From positions 1,026,501 to 1,090,500 of the forward strand of contig NC_089852.1 in the NCBI RefSeq assembly GCF_036373705.1: 64,000 nt of DNA. Reading direction: 5' to 3'. The notes under the pieces were generated by a model. The model ran no database searches, had not been told where the DNA came from, and saw nothing but the letters and a program-made list of their open reading frames with translations. Every line of letters begins with the position of its first letter. Within the stretch, counting starts at the first letter, position 1. Positions 1 through 11,100 of the stretch are shown in pieces. This stretch comes from Amia ocellicauda. Taxonomy: Eukaryota; Chordata; Actinopteri; Amiiformes; Amiidae. Made by a program: the position numbers and the translations under genes.

Positions 1-2015
1 GGCTGATCACCCCAATCTATAAGAGTGGAGACAAATTCGACCCTAACAACTACCGGGTCGTCTGTGTGAGCAGCAACCTGGGGAAGGTGTTCTGCAGTAT
101 CATCAATGCCCGGATACTGGCCTTCCTTACCGAGCAGAGTGTCCTGAGTAAGAGTCAGATTGGCTTCCTCCCAAATCACCGCACTACAGATCATATTTAC
201 ACCCTACACACCCTCATAGACAAACACGTCCACCAAAAAAGTAAAGGCAAAATCTTTGCCTGTTTCATTGATTTCAAAAAGGCATTCGACTCCATTTGGC
301 ACGAGGAACATTATTACAGAATTCTTCAAAGCAGTGTAGGGGGTAAAGTCTATGATATTATAAAATCAATGTACACCGAAAACAAATGTGCAGTAAAAAT
401 TGGCAACAAAAGAACAGAGTTCTTCACTCAGGGGCGGGGAGTGAGGCAGGGCTGCAGTCTGAGTCCAACACTGTTCAACATCTACATCAATGAGTTGGCA
501 ACGGTGTTGGAGCAGTCTGATGCCCCTGGCCTCACCCTAAATGACACAGAAGTCAAATTCCTGCTCTATGCAGATGACCTAGTCTTGCTGTCGTCCACAG
601 AACAGGGGCTTCAGCAAAACCTGGCACTACTAGAGCAGTACTGTCAGTCCTGGGCCCTGGCAGTAAACATGAACAAGACAAAGATCATGATTTTCCAAAA
701 AAAGGCCAGACCTCAGGGAAACAAATACCACTTCACGCTAGATAACACTACCCTAGAACACACCTCACACTACACCTACCTGGGCCTGACTATTAGTGCA
801 TCAGGGGGCTTTAACCTGGCAGTGAAGACGCTCAAAGACAAAGCAAGAAGAGCTTTCTATGCAATCAGAAGAAGATTCTATAAAATTACTATTCCAGTCA
901 AAATCTGGCTCAAACTAATTGACAGTGTGATCCTGCCCATTGCGCTGTACGGTAGTGAAGTATGGGGTCCACTCAGTCAACAGGACTACACTAGGTGGGA
1001 CAAACATCCAATAGAGACCCTGCATGCTGAATTCTATGAACACACACTGCAGGTGCACAGGAACACACCAAACCACGCATGCAGGGCAGAATTAGGCCGT
1101 TACCCAACTCTCATCAACATCAAGAAAAGAGCACTCAAATTCTGGATGCACCTGAAGAAAAGTGAGTCAGACTCACTCCAGTACAAGGCCCTCCAAACCC
1201 AAGAGCTCAGCCCTGAAAAGAGTCCCCTGAGTCAGCTGGCCCTGAAGCTCACGGCACTGACCCCCGCTAATACTGCGAACAGAGACCAGCTTCAGGTCAG
1301 CACTGCTTACCTGCCCCCAATCAGAGTCAACCACATTATAAAGATAACCAAAACCTCCTCTCTGGAACATTGGAACAATGAAACCAAATCCCAAAGTGAA
1401 CTGGATTGCTATCTGGCCCTAAACAGAGAATACACCCTGGCAGAGTATCTCTTCACTGTCAGAGATACGAAGCAGAGACGGATCCTGACCCAGTACAGGC
1501 TCAGTGACCACAGCCTGGCCAGAGAGACGGGCCGACACAGGCAGAGCTGGCTGCCCAGAGAGGAGCGGCGCTGTGGTCACTGAGAGACAGGAGAGGTCGA
1601 GACAGAGATGCACTTCCTCCTCCACTGCAATAAATATGCCAAATTAAGGGACACATTCTTTAATAAATTCATAAATATTACAAAATCATTCTCTGAATTG
1701 ATAAATGAAAAAAAATAGCTATCCTCCTGGGGGAGGGACACACAGCCCCCCTGGCCGCCCAATATGTAGCCGCCTGCCACAGCCTGAGGGGCTCACTGTG
1801 AAAACATACATGAGCACCAGCTGTAACCTGATAACTATAAATAAAGTAAATGTACATGTCTATTAAGATTATAATGTTTCATTTTTTATTTTATTTTTTC
1901 TTCTTACCTTTTATTATTTTTCAATGTATGTATATAATATCAACTGCTTTGGTAACACTACGAAACTGTTTGTCATGCCAATAAAGCACCCTTGAATTGA
2001 ATTGAATTGAATTGA
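1..2015 (+). mobile_element. Non-LTR retrotransposon (LINE), 5' cut by window edge, decayed
   Basis: A reverse transcriptase frame is open from base 3 to a TGA at 1581-1583. It carries the fingers/palm blocks, a QGCSLSPTLF block and an intact catalytic YADD (LLYADDLVLLS near 565-597), then a long thumb and C-terminal region. After the TGA the same frame continues with a Cys/His cluster (HFLLHC, 1611-1628), so the stop is a point mutation. A run of eight A near 1709-1716 then shifts the frame. The 3' UTR ends with AATAAAGC and four TTGAA-type pentamers (about 1992-2015), the short tandem 3' tail typical of several LINE clades. The endonuclease half lies outside the window. I do not assign a clade; no RNase H domain is visible. 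It lies on the plus strand, opposite to the putative exons on its right. Confidence 0.85.
66..1583 (+). pseudogene. LINE reverse transcriptase ORF, interrupted
   Basis: This is the main open part of the LINE protein; the frame is in fact open from base 3, with no real ATG at 66. The RT catalytic YADD is intact. The thumb-like region contains IALYGSEVWG (about 936-966). The protein is broken by TGA 1581-1583 and by a frame shift at an A8 run (about 1712), after which a residual C-terminus ([24 protein letters not shown]) reads in another frame to about 1800. It is treated as a dead copy. Confidence 0.8.
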
Positions 2016-2125
2016 CAGAGAGAGAGAGGGGCAAGGAGGGAGAGAGGGAAAGGGGAAAGAATCAGCCTGCCTAGGTCTCTGTCCTATCGGCCTGTGATGT
2101 CTCAGGAAGTGCTGAAGTGTCTCAC
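2016..2125. other. GA-rich spacer, nothing identified
   Basis: This is a purine-rich stretch directly after the LINE tail (GAGAGAGAG, GGGAGAGAGG). I see no gene or motif in it. Confidence 0.5.
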
Positions 2126-2302
2126 CGGCACGCCCTCCTGGCTCTGTCCCAGGCTGACCGGGACTTCTTCCCAGCTCTGCGGCCCAGGATGTCCAGCTGC
2201 GCCTCGTCCAGCACAGGGGGGTGATCTGGCCAGTCAGGGCAAGGCATCCTCCTCTCCCCCATTCCCCCCATCTCCCTCATCTCCTCCATCTCCCTTCCAG
2301 AG
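2126..2302 (-). CDS. Putative coding exon (E2) of an unidentified minus-strand gene
   Basis: On the minus strand the segment follows ...CCCACCAG and ends at GCCG|GTGAGA. Only one of the three frames is open throughout. It encodes a Met/Glu-rich start followed by a normal-looking stretch (PCPDWPDHPPVLDEAQLDIL, then Arg/Lys-rich GRRAGKKSRSAWDRARRA). The length of 177 nt takes 1 nt from the preceding exon's codon and leaves 2, which agrees with the putative exon at 2637-2747. I do not recognise the protein. The next exon would lie beyond the LINE, outside the window. Confidence 0.35.
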
Positions 2303-2387
2303 CTGGTGGGTTCCGCAGAGAGCAAAACCATTCAACCATTTAGCCACTGTGTATGTGTGTGTGTGTGTGTGGTGGAGGGGTACATGT

Positions 2388-2443
<56 letters not shown>

Positions 2444-2636
2444 GTGTGCATGAATCTAAGAGTGAGACAACAAGACTGACTGTGACAGTGACAGTGAGAG
2501 TGAGAGTGAGAGAGAAAGTGAGAGAGAGAGAGAGAAAGAGAGAGAGGGACTCACTGCCTCTCTAAGTGAAGGGGATTTTGTGGAGAACAATTCAGGGAGA
2601 GAGAGCAAGAAGGAGAGAGGGAGGGATGAGACTCAC
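2303..2636. repeat. GT and GA microsatellites in a putative intron
   Basis: (TG)n at about 2351-2370 is followed by (GA)n at 2393-2436 and degenerate GTGAGA/GAGAGA to about 2545. Plus-strand open frames here (RERERERE) are repeat translations. If the flanking exons are real, this is their intron. Confidence 0.7.
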
Positions 2637-2747
2637 CAGCAATGCCAGATGTCTGAGGCGAGTGCGGCACACTTGTCCAGATGTTGTCTCCACAAAGAGA
2701 TGGGTCCTGTTCCCTCTGGTTCCTCGAAACCCTGTCCCTGTGCCTGG
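2637..2747 (-). CDS. Putative coding exon (E1) of an unidentified minus-strand gene
   Basis: The acceptor TTTGTCCACAG precedes base 2747 and the donor GCTG|GTGAGT follows base 2637 on the minus strand. The frame that joins in phase with the exon at 2126-2302 encodes GFEEPEGTGPISLW followed by RQHLDKCAALASDIWHC, a composition expected of a folded protein rather than of a repeat. The same frame meets a TAA upstream of the acceptor, so the segment must be spliced to something further up or be non-coding. Other frames are also partly open, which lowers confidence. Confidence 0.35.
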
Positions 2748-3477
2748 CTGTGGACAAAGTCTTCCCTCCCTTCGTCTAATTAAAATGTCTGCAGCCGCAC
2801 ACACCTTCAATTGAGGCAACAACAGCTGCTACAAAATACTTTCACGAGATCCAGAGCAGCGAGAGCAGGGCGTGCACACGACTCCTCTTCCTCTTCCTCT
2901 CTCTGTCTCCTCTCTCTCTCTTATATACCTCCATTCCTCGAGGGAGGTCCCAGTGTCCCAGCAGGGCAGATGACCTCATGAGCCCTCTCTCTGAACACAA
3001 GGACGGGCTCTGACCTCACCGGGGGAACCAGGGTGCTGGACTGGCCGGCTCAGCCAATGGGAGCGCAGCAGGGCTGGGACAGGGGCGGGGGCGTAAAACA
3101 ACAGCACGCAACTTAGCAATTTACTAATGAGATCCAGACGGGCTAAAAATGTCTGCACCGCATCTATATAAATGCACGCACTAGCCCACGCACTCACACA
3201 GTGGGAAAAGTACTGGACTGTGTGTCTGACAGCATAGTGGTGTATCACTGTATCAGTGTCTCAGTGCAGCACTGTGTTGTGTGTTGGGGGGGGGTGTGTC
3301 TGTGTATGGGTATACATCAGTGTGTCAGTTGTGTACAGGTGAGTGACAGTGTCTTTACAGGTGTGTGTCAGTGTGTGTACAATTGCATGTACAGGGGTGT
3401 GCACAGGTGTGTGTGTGTGTCAGTGCTGTATTTGCCACAGAAGAAGCTGCATGGCCTCTCTCTCTTTCTCTCTCTCT
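2748..3477. promoter_or_regulatory. Possible promoter region with two TATA-like boxes
   Basis: A TATATAA lies on the minus strand at 2921-2927, upstream of the putative exons E1/E2. A second, TATATAAA, lies on the plus strand at 3165-3172, with a GC-rich stretch (CAGGGGCGGGGGCG near 3080) between them. Nothing coding is visible to the right before the CAG/TG repeat. Promoter activity is inferred only from these motifs. Confidence 0.25.
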
Positions 3478-4368
3478 GTGTGTCAGTTTGTATGTGTGTC
3501 AGTGTGTATGTGCATGTGTGTGTGTGTGTCAGTGTGTGTGTGTGTGTCAGTGTGTGTGTCAGTGTGTGTGTGTGTGTCAGTGTGTGTGTGTGTGTGTCAG
3601 TGTGTGTCAGTGTGTGTCAGTGTGTGTGTGTGTGTGTCAGTGTGTGTCAGTGTGTGTCAGTGTGTGTGTGTGTGTGTCAGTGTGTGTGTGTGTGTCAGTG
3701 TGTTAGTGTGTGTGTGTGTGTGTCAGTGTGTGTGTGTGTGTCTGTGTGTCAGTGTGTGTCAGTGTGTGTCAGTGTGTGTCAGTGTCTATGTGTGTGTCAG
3801 TGTGTCAGTGTGTGTGTGTTTGTGTGTCAGTGTCTATGTGTGTGTGTGTCAGTGTGTGTGTGTGTGTCAGTGTGTGTGTGTCAGTGTCTATGTGTGTGTC
3901 AGTGTGTGTGTCTGTGTGTGTGTGTGTGTGTGTGTCAGTGTGTGTGTCAGTGTGTGTGTGTGTCAGTGTGTGTCAGTGTGTGTGTGTGTCAGTGTGTGTG
4001 TCAGTGTGTGTGTGTGTCAGTGTGTGTGTCAGTGTGTGTGTGTGTGTCAGTGTGTGTGTCAGTGTGTGTGTGTGTCAGTGTGTGTCAGTGTGTGTGTCAG
4101 TGTGTGTGTGTGTGTCAGTGTGTGTGTCAGTGTGTGTGTGTGTCAGTGTGTGTGTGTGTGTCAGTGTGTGTGTCAGTGTGTGTGTGTGTGTCAGTGTGTG
4201 TGTCAGTGTGTGTGTGTGTGTCAGTGTGTGTGTCAGTGTGTGTGTGTGTGTCAGTGTGTGTGTCAGTGTGTGTGTGTGTGTCAGTGTGTGTGTCAGTGTG
4301 TGTCAGTGTGTGTGTCAGTGTGTGTGTGTCAGTGTGTGTGTGTGTCAGTGTGTGTGTGTGTGTGTCAG
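3478..4368. repeat. Compound CAG-(TG)n microsatellite, about 0.9 kb
   Basis: The array is built from units of the form CAGTGTGTGTGTGTG with variable TG counts (10 to about 22 bp per unit). It is open in all three plus-strand frames and yields artificial Cys-Val-Ser proteins of up to 557 codons. It abuts, and supplies the TGA of, the putative exon at 4365-4849. Confidence 0.95.
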
Positions 4369-4849
4369 TACTGTATCTGTCTCAGCAGCAGCTGCAGGCC
4401 CCTCTCTCTCTCCGCTCGCCCGCGGGGGCTCTGGTGCTGCGGCAGGGAGAAGAAGGAGAAGGTGAAGGGGGGGGAGAAGCTAAGCGCGGTGACGGGGCGC
4501 AGGGGGGGCAGGCGGGCCACGCGGGGAGGCCTGGCGCGTGGGGGGGGCTTCCTGCGGGGGCCATGGCTGCCCCCCCCCCTCCCAGGGTCCTGTGTGTGTG
4601 GGGCGGCACTGGGGGGGGGCGAGAGCGTGGCGAGCGGGGGGGCGGGTGGAGGAGGGGGAGGGGGCGGGGGGGGCAGGATGGCGGTGAAAGAGGACTCGGA
4701 CAGAGACGGGCCCCCCCAGGGAGCCATGGTGGCGTCCCAGGGCGCGGGGACGGGGACGATGGGGACTGGGAGGGGAGGACGCTGTGGTGGGGGAGGGGGG
4801 GCTGTCCTGGACACATTCGCAGTGACCGGCTTCTTCCTGGACACTTTCT
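4365..4849 (-). CDS. Putative terminal exon of an unidentified proline-rich protein
   Basis: On the minus strand the exon follows TTTCTCTCTCTCTGCAG and runs to a TGA at 4365-4367. Spliced to 4935-5001, the phase is kept (G+AG = Glu). The encoded tail begins [15 protein letters not shown], then has poly-proline blocks (10-11 consecutive Pro), a segment around [19 protein letters not shown], and ends [14 protein letters not shown]. The proline runs could bind SH3 or profilin (inference). The DNA is C-rich and low in complexity, so part of the openness could be chance. The supports are splice consensus, phase continuity over three exons and the non-repetitive ends. I could not match it to a named family. 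Confidence 0.45.
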
Positions 4850-4934
4850 CTGCAGAGAGAGAGAAAGACACTGATGTACTGGACTAGGCTGCTCAGAGCT
4901 GGGCTGGACTGGACTCTAATGGTCTGATACTCAC

Positions 4935-5001
4935 CTCCTGTACAGCCGTCTCGGACCCGAATCAGGGGCAGCCGGGCCTGGGCGTGCACTGACACCGCCC
5001 C
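4935..5001 (-). CDS. Putative internal exon of the same unidentified gene
   Basis: It has an acceptor after a long CT tract (CTCTCCCGCCTGAAG) and the donor CAGGAG|GTGAGT. It encodes GAVSVHAQARLPLIRVRDGC plus TG and one leftover base, and starts in phase 0, matching the phase-0 end of the exon at 6624-6885. The peptide is not repetitive. It is the best-looking of the three exons for protein-like composition, but it is short. Confidence 0.45.
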
Positions 5002-5278
5002 CTTCAGGCGGGAGAGAGAGAGAGAGAGAGGGAGAGAGAGACGGGTTCTTTTTATTGTGTCTGTAAACGCTTTGTCAACATGTGACGCCAATAAAGCTCG
5101 TTTTGAATTAGAATTGAGACAGGGAGAGTGGGAGCGAGGGAGTGAAGATAAAATGTGGGGAAAAGAAGCAGGTAAGAAGGGGGAGAGACAGATATTTTAT
5201 ATTGTATATGTATATAGACACTTAAAAAAATGTTATAATTGTATAGTTATAATATAGTTATAAATATGATCGTATTAA
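5002..5278. mobile_element. GA tract and truncated LINE 3' end
   Basis: (GA)n at 5009-5041 is followed at about 5045-5118 by a LINE 3' tail in plus orientation (CTTTGTCAACATG, GCCAATAAAGCTC, TTTTGAATTAGAATTGA). It matches the tail of the LINE at 1-2015 in order and spacing. This is a copy of under 100 bp truncated at its 5' end. The remainder to 5278 is AT-rich with no recognisable content. Confidence 0.6.
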
Positions 5279-5720
5279 GCCCAATTTATGCTTCTGTGGA
5301 GATACGCATACGCGTCTCTGTGTAGTGACGCAGAGAAGGGGTTTCTGGGTAAGTGAAGCCTGCAGAGGATCCGGCGCGCACTCCTCCAAGTCTCTGCGTC
5401 CTGTGCATCAAGCCAGCGCTGACTGGTTGAGCAGGACATTCTGAGCGCTCAGTGCTGGGCGACCGCTGTACGATGTCTGTCTGTAGGCGCTGCAGCAGGT
5501 CAGAGAAACGATGTGGTGACACACAAAAGTGTTTCAAATGCATCTCCTCATCCACCAAACGCATCTGTCGCACTAACAGACTGTCCTGGCCTGGACAGTG
5601 CAGAGGTCTCACAAAACTATGGGGCGCCGTTTGTGACATTCATCATTTTGTGCACATAATTCTCATTTTGTCCCACGAAATGCCCACTTATTTCATGCTT
5701 TGGCAATTTTGTGCATTAAA
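5279..5720 (-). mobile_element. Possible PIF/Harbinger-type DNA transposon remnant
   Basis: The left border (GCCCAATTTATGCTTCTG) resembles the ends of fish Harbinger elements. Adjacent minus-strand sequence (5286-5639, open) contains HLKHFCVSPHRFSDLLQRL, which resembles the N-terminal region that precedes the catalytic core of Harbinger transposases. No catalytic motif, and no matching right inverted repeat, was found up to 6600. It would be a deleted remnant. Family assignment is from memory of the motif only. Confidence 0.35.
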
Positions 5721-6623
5721 GTAAATGTACTTTGCCTTCCGTGGACGGAATGAACAGTCAAGTGCATTATGTTTATGAAATGATGTTTGGAAAATACATT
5801 TTGTGCACCAGTCAACCTGTCGCCAGCCCGACACCTGACACAAAATAATTAGCATTAATGATCAAACAGTGACTGATCAAGGCATTGATGCAGAGACCTG
5901 GGTTTGCAGCGAGATCAAGACTGAATTCCACAGGACAGTTAGAAACTCTGAGCTGATCAGACGAGAGCTATAGCAGGTGCAAATCTAATACAGTACATAA
6001 TGATAATGATGAATATATGACATGTAGAAAATGGCTTGTTTCACCAATCAGCATGATTATAAATCTTTCACAATTACGAATTCTATTACAAAGACCAGAT
6101 TGTGGGCTATATTATATTCAGTATAGCCTACTGCATAAACTGCTGGTCCCGTGGTTGGAGGAGAAAGTGTTTATAACTTATTAAGTTGAGGAGTTTACAG
6201 CTGAAACGCCATATATGTATTTAATTCAAATATGTAGTGACATACAAGAACGGACATGCGTGAGAAATTCACAGACTCAGAGAGATTTACTTTTGAATTG
6301 AAAAAGCCGCACAAAAAGCGGTAATGGCGGTTCTAGTGTTAAGTCTCTAGCCAGCACTAGCAAGACAATATAGATGTGCACATACAGGATGCGCTATGGC
6401 AATTTGTGTGAGTGTGTAGTTTCTGTAGTTTCTGAAAAGTGTTCTGTGTTCCTTCTTCGTTTCCTGTAGATTGCAGTGTGTAAATGCGACACTGACCCCT
6501 ATCCATGCGTGCAAGTATGTGGGTAGACACCTACGCCAACATCTGCGTATGACGCCCGAGCATGTACACAGAGACACAGATGCACAAGTCAAGCGTTAGG
6601 GGGCAGTGGGCCAGTCTGCTCAC
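5721..6623. other. AT-rich non-coding stretch, nothing identified
   Basis: The stretch is AT-rich with no open frame that looks coding, no clear repeat and no RNA gene. Composition differs sharply from the GC-rich flanks, so it may be an old insertion. Confidence 0.4.
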
Positions 6624-6885
6624 CTCTCCGGGGGCGTCGTTCCCGTGGGCGGGGGTGTCCTGTTGTGAGCGCGCTCTCCTGAGCAGCGCGGAGGTCCTGG
6701 GGGTCCCCCCGTCTCTCGCCCCCTCCTTGGCCCCCCTGGGGGTCAGATACTGCATCCCAAAAGAGAGTCCCCTCTCTCCCAAAATAGCCCCCCACCACCA
6801 GCTCCACTCCCTCTCCTCTCCCTCTCTCTCGTCTTTCAGAGTCCAGTGCAGTTCCTTCTCTTTCCTGATCGGCAGAAGCAGCGCC
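6624..6885 (-). CDS. Putative exon of the unidentified proline-rich gene
   Basis: The minus-strand acceptor GTCGGCTCAG lies before 6885 and the donor GGAGAG|GTGAGC after 6624. In the frame that ends in phase 0 it encodes a basic start (LLLPIRKEKELHWTLKDE), a Trp-rich stretch (EWSWWWGAI), and then GMQYLTPRGAKEGARDGG and LLRRARSQQDTPAHGNDAPG. Translation could begin at the Met of MQYLTPRG if this is the first coding exon. That would give a protein of about 227 residues over the three exons. Other frames are also open, so the reading frame rests on the join to 4935-5001. Confidence 0.4.
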
Positions 6886-6950
6886 CTGAGCCGACACACA
6901 AACTCTCACTCACACAGAGGACACAGAGGACAAGCACACTGTTCTGCAGT

Positions 6951-7028
<78 letters not shown>

Positions 7029-7505
7029 GAGGCCCAGCTCAGCCCCTGGGTCAGTGGAGAGTGACAGACTCACCGGTGCTCAGGCTGCGGGACAATAGGA
7101 CACCTGACACAACATCAAATATTCATCTCTGTGCCTGGCCTGGCAGTGCTGCTCTGAAGACTGCTGTTCCTGCAGATGTGAATTATTGTTTTCACATTTG
7201 AGCCCCCTGTGCCTCCCCCACACACACATGCAGACAGAAGCTCGCACATAGACAGAAAAAACAAACATAGACACAGACACACACAGACAGATACAAACAT
7301 GCAGACAGACGCACAGATACAAATGTACACAAACGCACACACAGACAGATACAAACACAGTGACAGACACACACAGAAAAGACGCACACAGATACAAACA
7401 CACAGACAGACAGACAGACAGACACACACACAGTAACACTCAGCTATATGGCATCAAAGAAAAATAATCTCACAAGGAATACACTTTTCTTTAACAAAAA
7501 ATCTC
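6886..7505. repeat. (CT)n tract and CA/ACAG-rich repeats
   Basis: (CT)n of about 70 bp lies at 6955-7024. ACAGAC/CACACA-type repeats with ATACAAAC interruptions lie at about 7218-7434. No gene is seen. The right end borders the WDR6 3' UTR. Confidence 0.85.
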
Positions 7506-7511
7506 TTTATT
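7506..7511 (-). terminator. Putative WDR6 polyadenylation signal
   Basis: TTTATT on the plus strand reads AATAAA on the WDR6 strand, about 115 nt past the stop codon. It is the first canonical signal downstream of the gene. Confidence 0.5.
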
Positions 7512-7624
7512 TTACATTGAAATGGACTGGAATATATATATTTAATACAGTGCCCTGTGAACACCGGGAAGGTGGATTTGCCTTTGAGCTGTGTGTGTGT
7601 CTGTGTGTCAGTGTCTGTATGTTC

Positions 7625-8178
7625 TCAATCCGTACACCCCGATCCTCTACAAAACTGGCTTCTCACTGCCCCCCCAACCTCTCTCTGCAGCCGGTCCAGC
7701 TCGCAGAGGGGCACTCTGAGCAGTTGTAGCCCCTGACCGCACACCGCCAGCCAGCGGCCGCCCTCGCCCTCCCCCTCGCCCCACACCTCCAGGCTGGCCG
7801 CGTCCGCCACGTGGCAGAGCTGCCCCGCCCCCCAGCGCAGGGCCCCCGCTACCCCGCCGCCCCCGCCCAGCCCCCACAGCAGCAGCCTCTGGTCCGCTGA
7901 CGTCGTGGCCAGGAGGTCGGGTGTCAGGAGTTGCAGGGCGGTCAGCGGGGCGGCATGGGCGCAGGGGACGGAAGTCTGGCCGTCCAGGGTCAGGGAGACG
8001 GCGCTGTGGCTGTGGGCCCCCTCTGTGTCCCCGGGTGGGTACTGCACACCGATGGTGCTGACCGTCAGGCTGCCGTCGTCCCCCCCGCTGGCCAGCTGCA
8101 GCCGCCCCCCCACCTCCCACACTGCCAGGCTGTTCACCCCACTCTGGTGAGCCCGAACACAGAGGCTGGGGAGCAAAC
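7625..8178 (-). CDS. WDR6: WDR6 coding exon 6 (last)
   Basis: The acceptor GTCTCTGCAG lies before 8178 and the stop TGA is at 7625-7627. The exon completes a Gly codon split from exon 5. It encodes the C-terminal propeller blades ([35 protein letters not shown]) and ends [11 protein letters not shown]. The Gly-rich run [10 protein letters not shown] is a small expansion. Confidence 0.92.
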
Positions 8179-11100
8179 CTGCAGAGACGGACACACGCAG
8201 ACAGAGAGAGGGAGAGACACAAACATGTGAGATTCAGAGTGGGACAGATGGACAAAGAGAAAGAGAGACACTGAAAGATTGACAGACACAGATATAGACA
8301 GAGAGAGACAGACACTGAGAGAGACGTTGAGAAACAGGGACACAAATGGACACAGAGAGAGAGGGGGAGAGAAACAAATGTGTGAGATACAGAGTGAGAG
8401 AGATGGACACAGACAGAGAGAATGAGAGAGAGACACAATGACTGACAGACAAAGATAGAGACACAGAAACACAGGGAGAGACAGACACTGTGAGAGATGC
8501 TGAGAAACAAATGGACACAGAGACAGACAAGTGCTGCATGTCTTGAGGTACAGAGACAACCTGAGACAGAGAGAGACAGTGAGACAGACACGGAGCAGCA
8601 CAGAGACACTCAGAGCCCTGCAGGCTCTGCACTGCAATACTGACCCTGGCACCGGGGGGACGCAGAGAGCCAGCTGCCCCCCACCACTACCTCAGTGAGG
8701 TCCCACACTGCGATCCGCCCGTCTGTGGCAGCGCTGCATAGGAACTGCCTCCTGGAAGAGAGAGCGAGAGAGCCCTGCTGTACTGGAGCTACATATATTA
8801 ACCCACCCCACCCCACTCCACTCCCATCCTGCACTCAGCCTTACCTGCTGCCCAGGGCACTGCAGTGGCTGTAGGGGGCGACAGAGAGCACACAGCGCTG
8901 GTGGTGAAATGACTCCCAAACCAGATCCAGCCGCCGGGGGGACAGACCCAGAGAGAACAACCTGGAGAGAGAGGGAAAGAGGTTGTACTTTCACTTTTAA
9001 CCACATTTTTATCCACAGATTAAAGGAACAGCCCAGTGACCCCCGTGTCCCCAGGTCTCCCAGTCTCACCTCACTGCTCCGTCACTGCAGCCTGCGGCCA
9101 GGAGGACTGCCTGCCCCACACCTGTCCCAGCATACACCACTGCCAGCGACATGTACCTGCCAGGGAACAGAGCAGCCAATCAGAACACCGACATTACATA
9201 AGAACATAAGAACATGAGAAAGTGTCCAGTCGAGAGGAGCCCATTCGCCCCATCGTCCTCGTTTGGTGTCCATTAATAACTAAGTGATCAAGGATCCTAT
9301 CCAGTCTGTTTTTGAATGTTCCCAAATTGTCTCTTCAGCCACATCACTGGGGAGTTTGTTCAGATTGTGACGCCTCTCTGTGTGAAGAAGTGTCTCCTGT
9401 TTTCTGTCTTGAATGCCTTGAAGCCCAATTTCCATTTGTGTCCCCGGGTGCGTGTGTCCCTGCTGATCTGGAAAAGCTCCTCTGGTTTGATGTGCTCGAT
9501 GCCTTTCATGATGCTGAAGACTTGGATCAAGTCCCCACGTAGTCTCCTCTGTTCCAGGGTGAAAAGGTTCAGGTCCTCAGTCTCTCAGTAGGACATTCCC
9601 TTCAGACCTGGAATAAGTCTGGTTGCTCTCCTCTGAACTGCCTCTAGAGCAGCGATATCTTTCTTGAAGTGTGGAGCCCAGAACTGTCCACAGTATCCAG
9701 ATGAGCTCTAACTAGTGCATTGTACAGTCTGAACATCACTGCCCTTGTTCTCAATTCAACACTTTTGACAATATACCCTAGCATTGTGTTTGCCTTTTTT
9801 ATTGCTTATTGCTTTATTGCTTTTTTATTGCAAACACATTGTTTGGATGGAGAAAGTGAGGAGTCCACATAGACTCCTAGGTCTTTCTCATGCGTTACAT
9901 GCAAGTGTATTTACTGTAAAAAGGAAAAAAACTACTAAAACTGACAAATTATACACTTCAGTACATATATATTACACACACATACACCGATCAGACATAA
10001 CATTATGACCACCTGCCTAATATTGTGTAGGTCCCCCTTTTGCCGCCAAAACAGCCCGGACCCATCGAGGCATGGACTCCACTAGACCTCTGAAGGTGTG
10101 CTGTGGTATCTGGCACCAAGACGTTAGCAGCAGATCCTTAAAGTCCTGTAAGTTGCGAGGTGGGGCCTCCATGGATCGGACTTGTTTGTCCAGCACATCC
10201 CACAGATGCTCGATTGGATTGAGATCTGGGGAATTTGGAGGCCAAGTCAACACCTTGAACCCGTGATTCATCAGACCAGGCCGCCTTCTTCCATTGCTCC
10301 GTGGTCCAGTTCTGATGCTCACGTACCCATTGTAGGTGCTTTCGGCAGTGGACAGGGGTCAGCATGGGCAGCCTGACTGGTCTGTGGCTACGCAGCCCCA
10401 TACGCAACAAACTGTGATGCACTGTGTGTTCTGACACCTTTCTATCAGAACCAGCATTCACTTTTTCAGCAATTTGAGCTACAGTAGCTCGTCTGTTGGA
10501 TCGGACCACACGGGCCAGCCTTCACTCCCCACATGCATCAGTGAGCCTTGGCCGTCCATGACCCTGTCGCCGGTTCACCGCTTTTCCTTCCTTGGACACT
10601 TTTGATAGGTACTGACCACTGCAGACCGGGAACACCCCACAAGAGCTGCAGTTTTGGAGATGCTCTGACCCAGTCGTCTAGCCATCACAATTTGGCCCTT
10701 GTCAAAGTCGCTCAGATCCTTACGCTGCCCATTTTTCCTGCTTCTAACACATCAACTTTGAGGACAAAATGTTCACTTGCTGCCTAATATATCCCACCCA
10801 CTGACAGGTGCCATGATAACGAGATTATCAGTGTTATTCACTTCACCTGTCAGTGGCCATAATGTTATGGCTGATCGGTGTACAAACTGTGCTAACATGA
10901 GTACGGAGTGAAGTGTAGGTCTTTGTGGGGACACTCTGCCCTCTGCTGGTGAACAGCTGCACTGCAGTAGAAATGTATATATTTTATGCCACTTTTAACA
11001 TGTGGAATAAGATGACAAATGTATTCTTAGTTTCAGGGTCACTGTTAGACCTCCCCCCCACCACACCAGAACAAAACACTTGCAGCACCCCACCCAACCC

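Noticed and set aside
3165..3172. Plus-strand TATA box as promoter of a plus-strand gene
   Set aside because: Only microsatellite and the antisense of putative minus-strand exons follow.
3201..4887. Plus-strand open frames of 514-557 codons rich in Cys-Val-Ser
   Set aside because: They are translations of the CAG-(TG)n microsatellite, open in all three frames; the downstream part is the antisense of a C-rich putative exon.
9312..9591. Open frames near 9.3-9.6 kb and 49.7-50.1 kb ([16 protein letters not shown] type)
   Set aside because: They are antisense readings of the CR1 3' region that occurs in several copies in the window.
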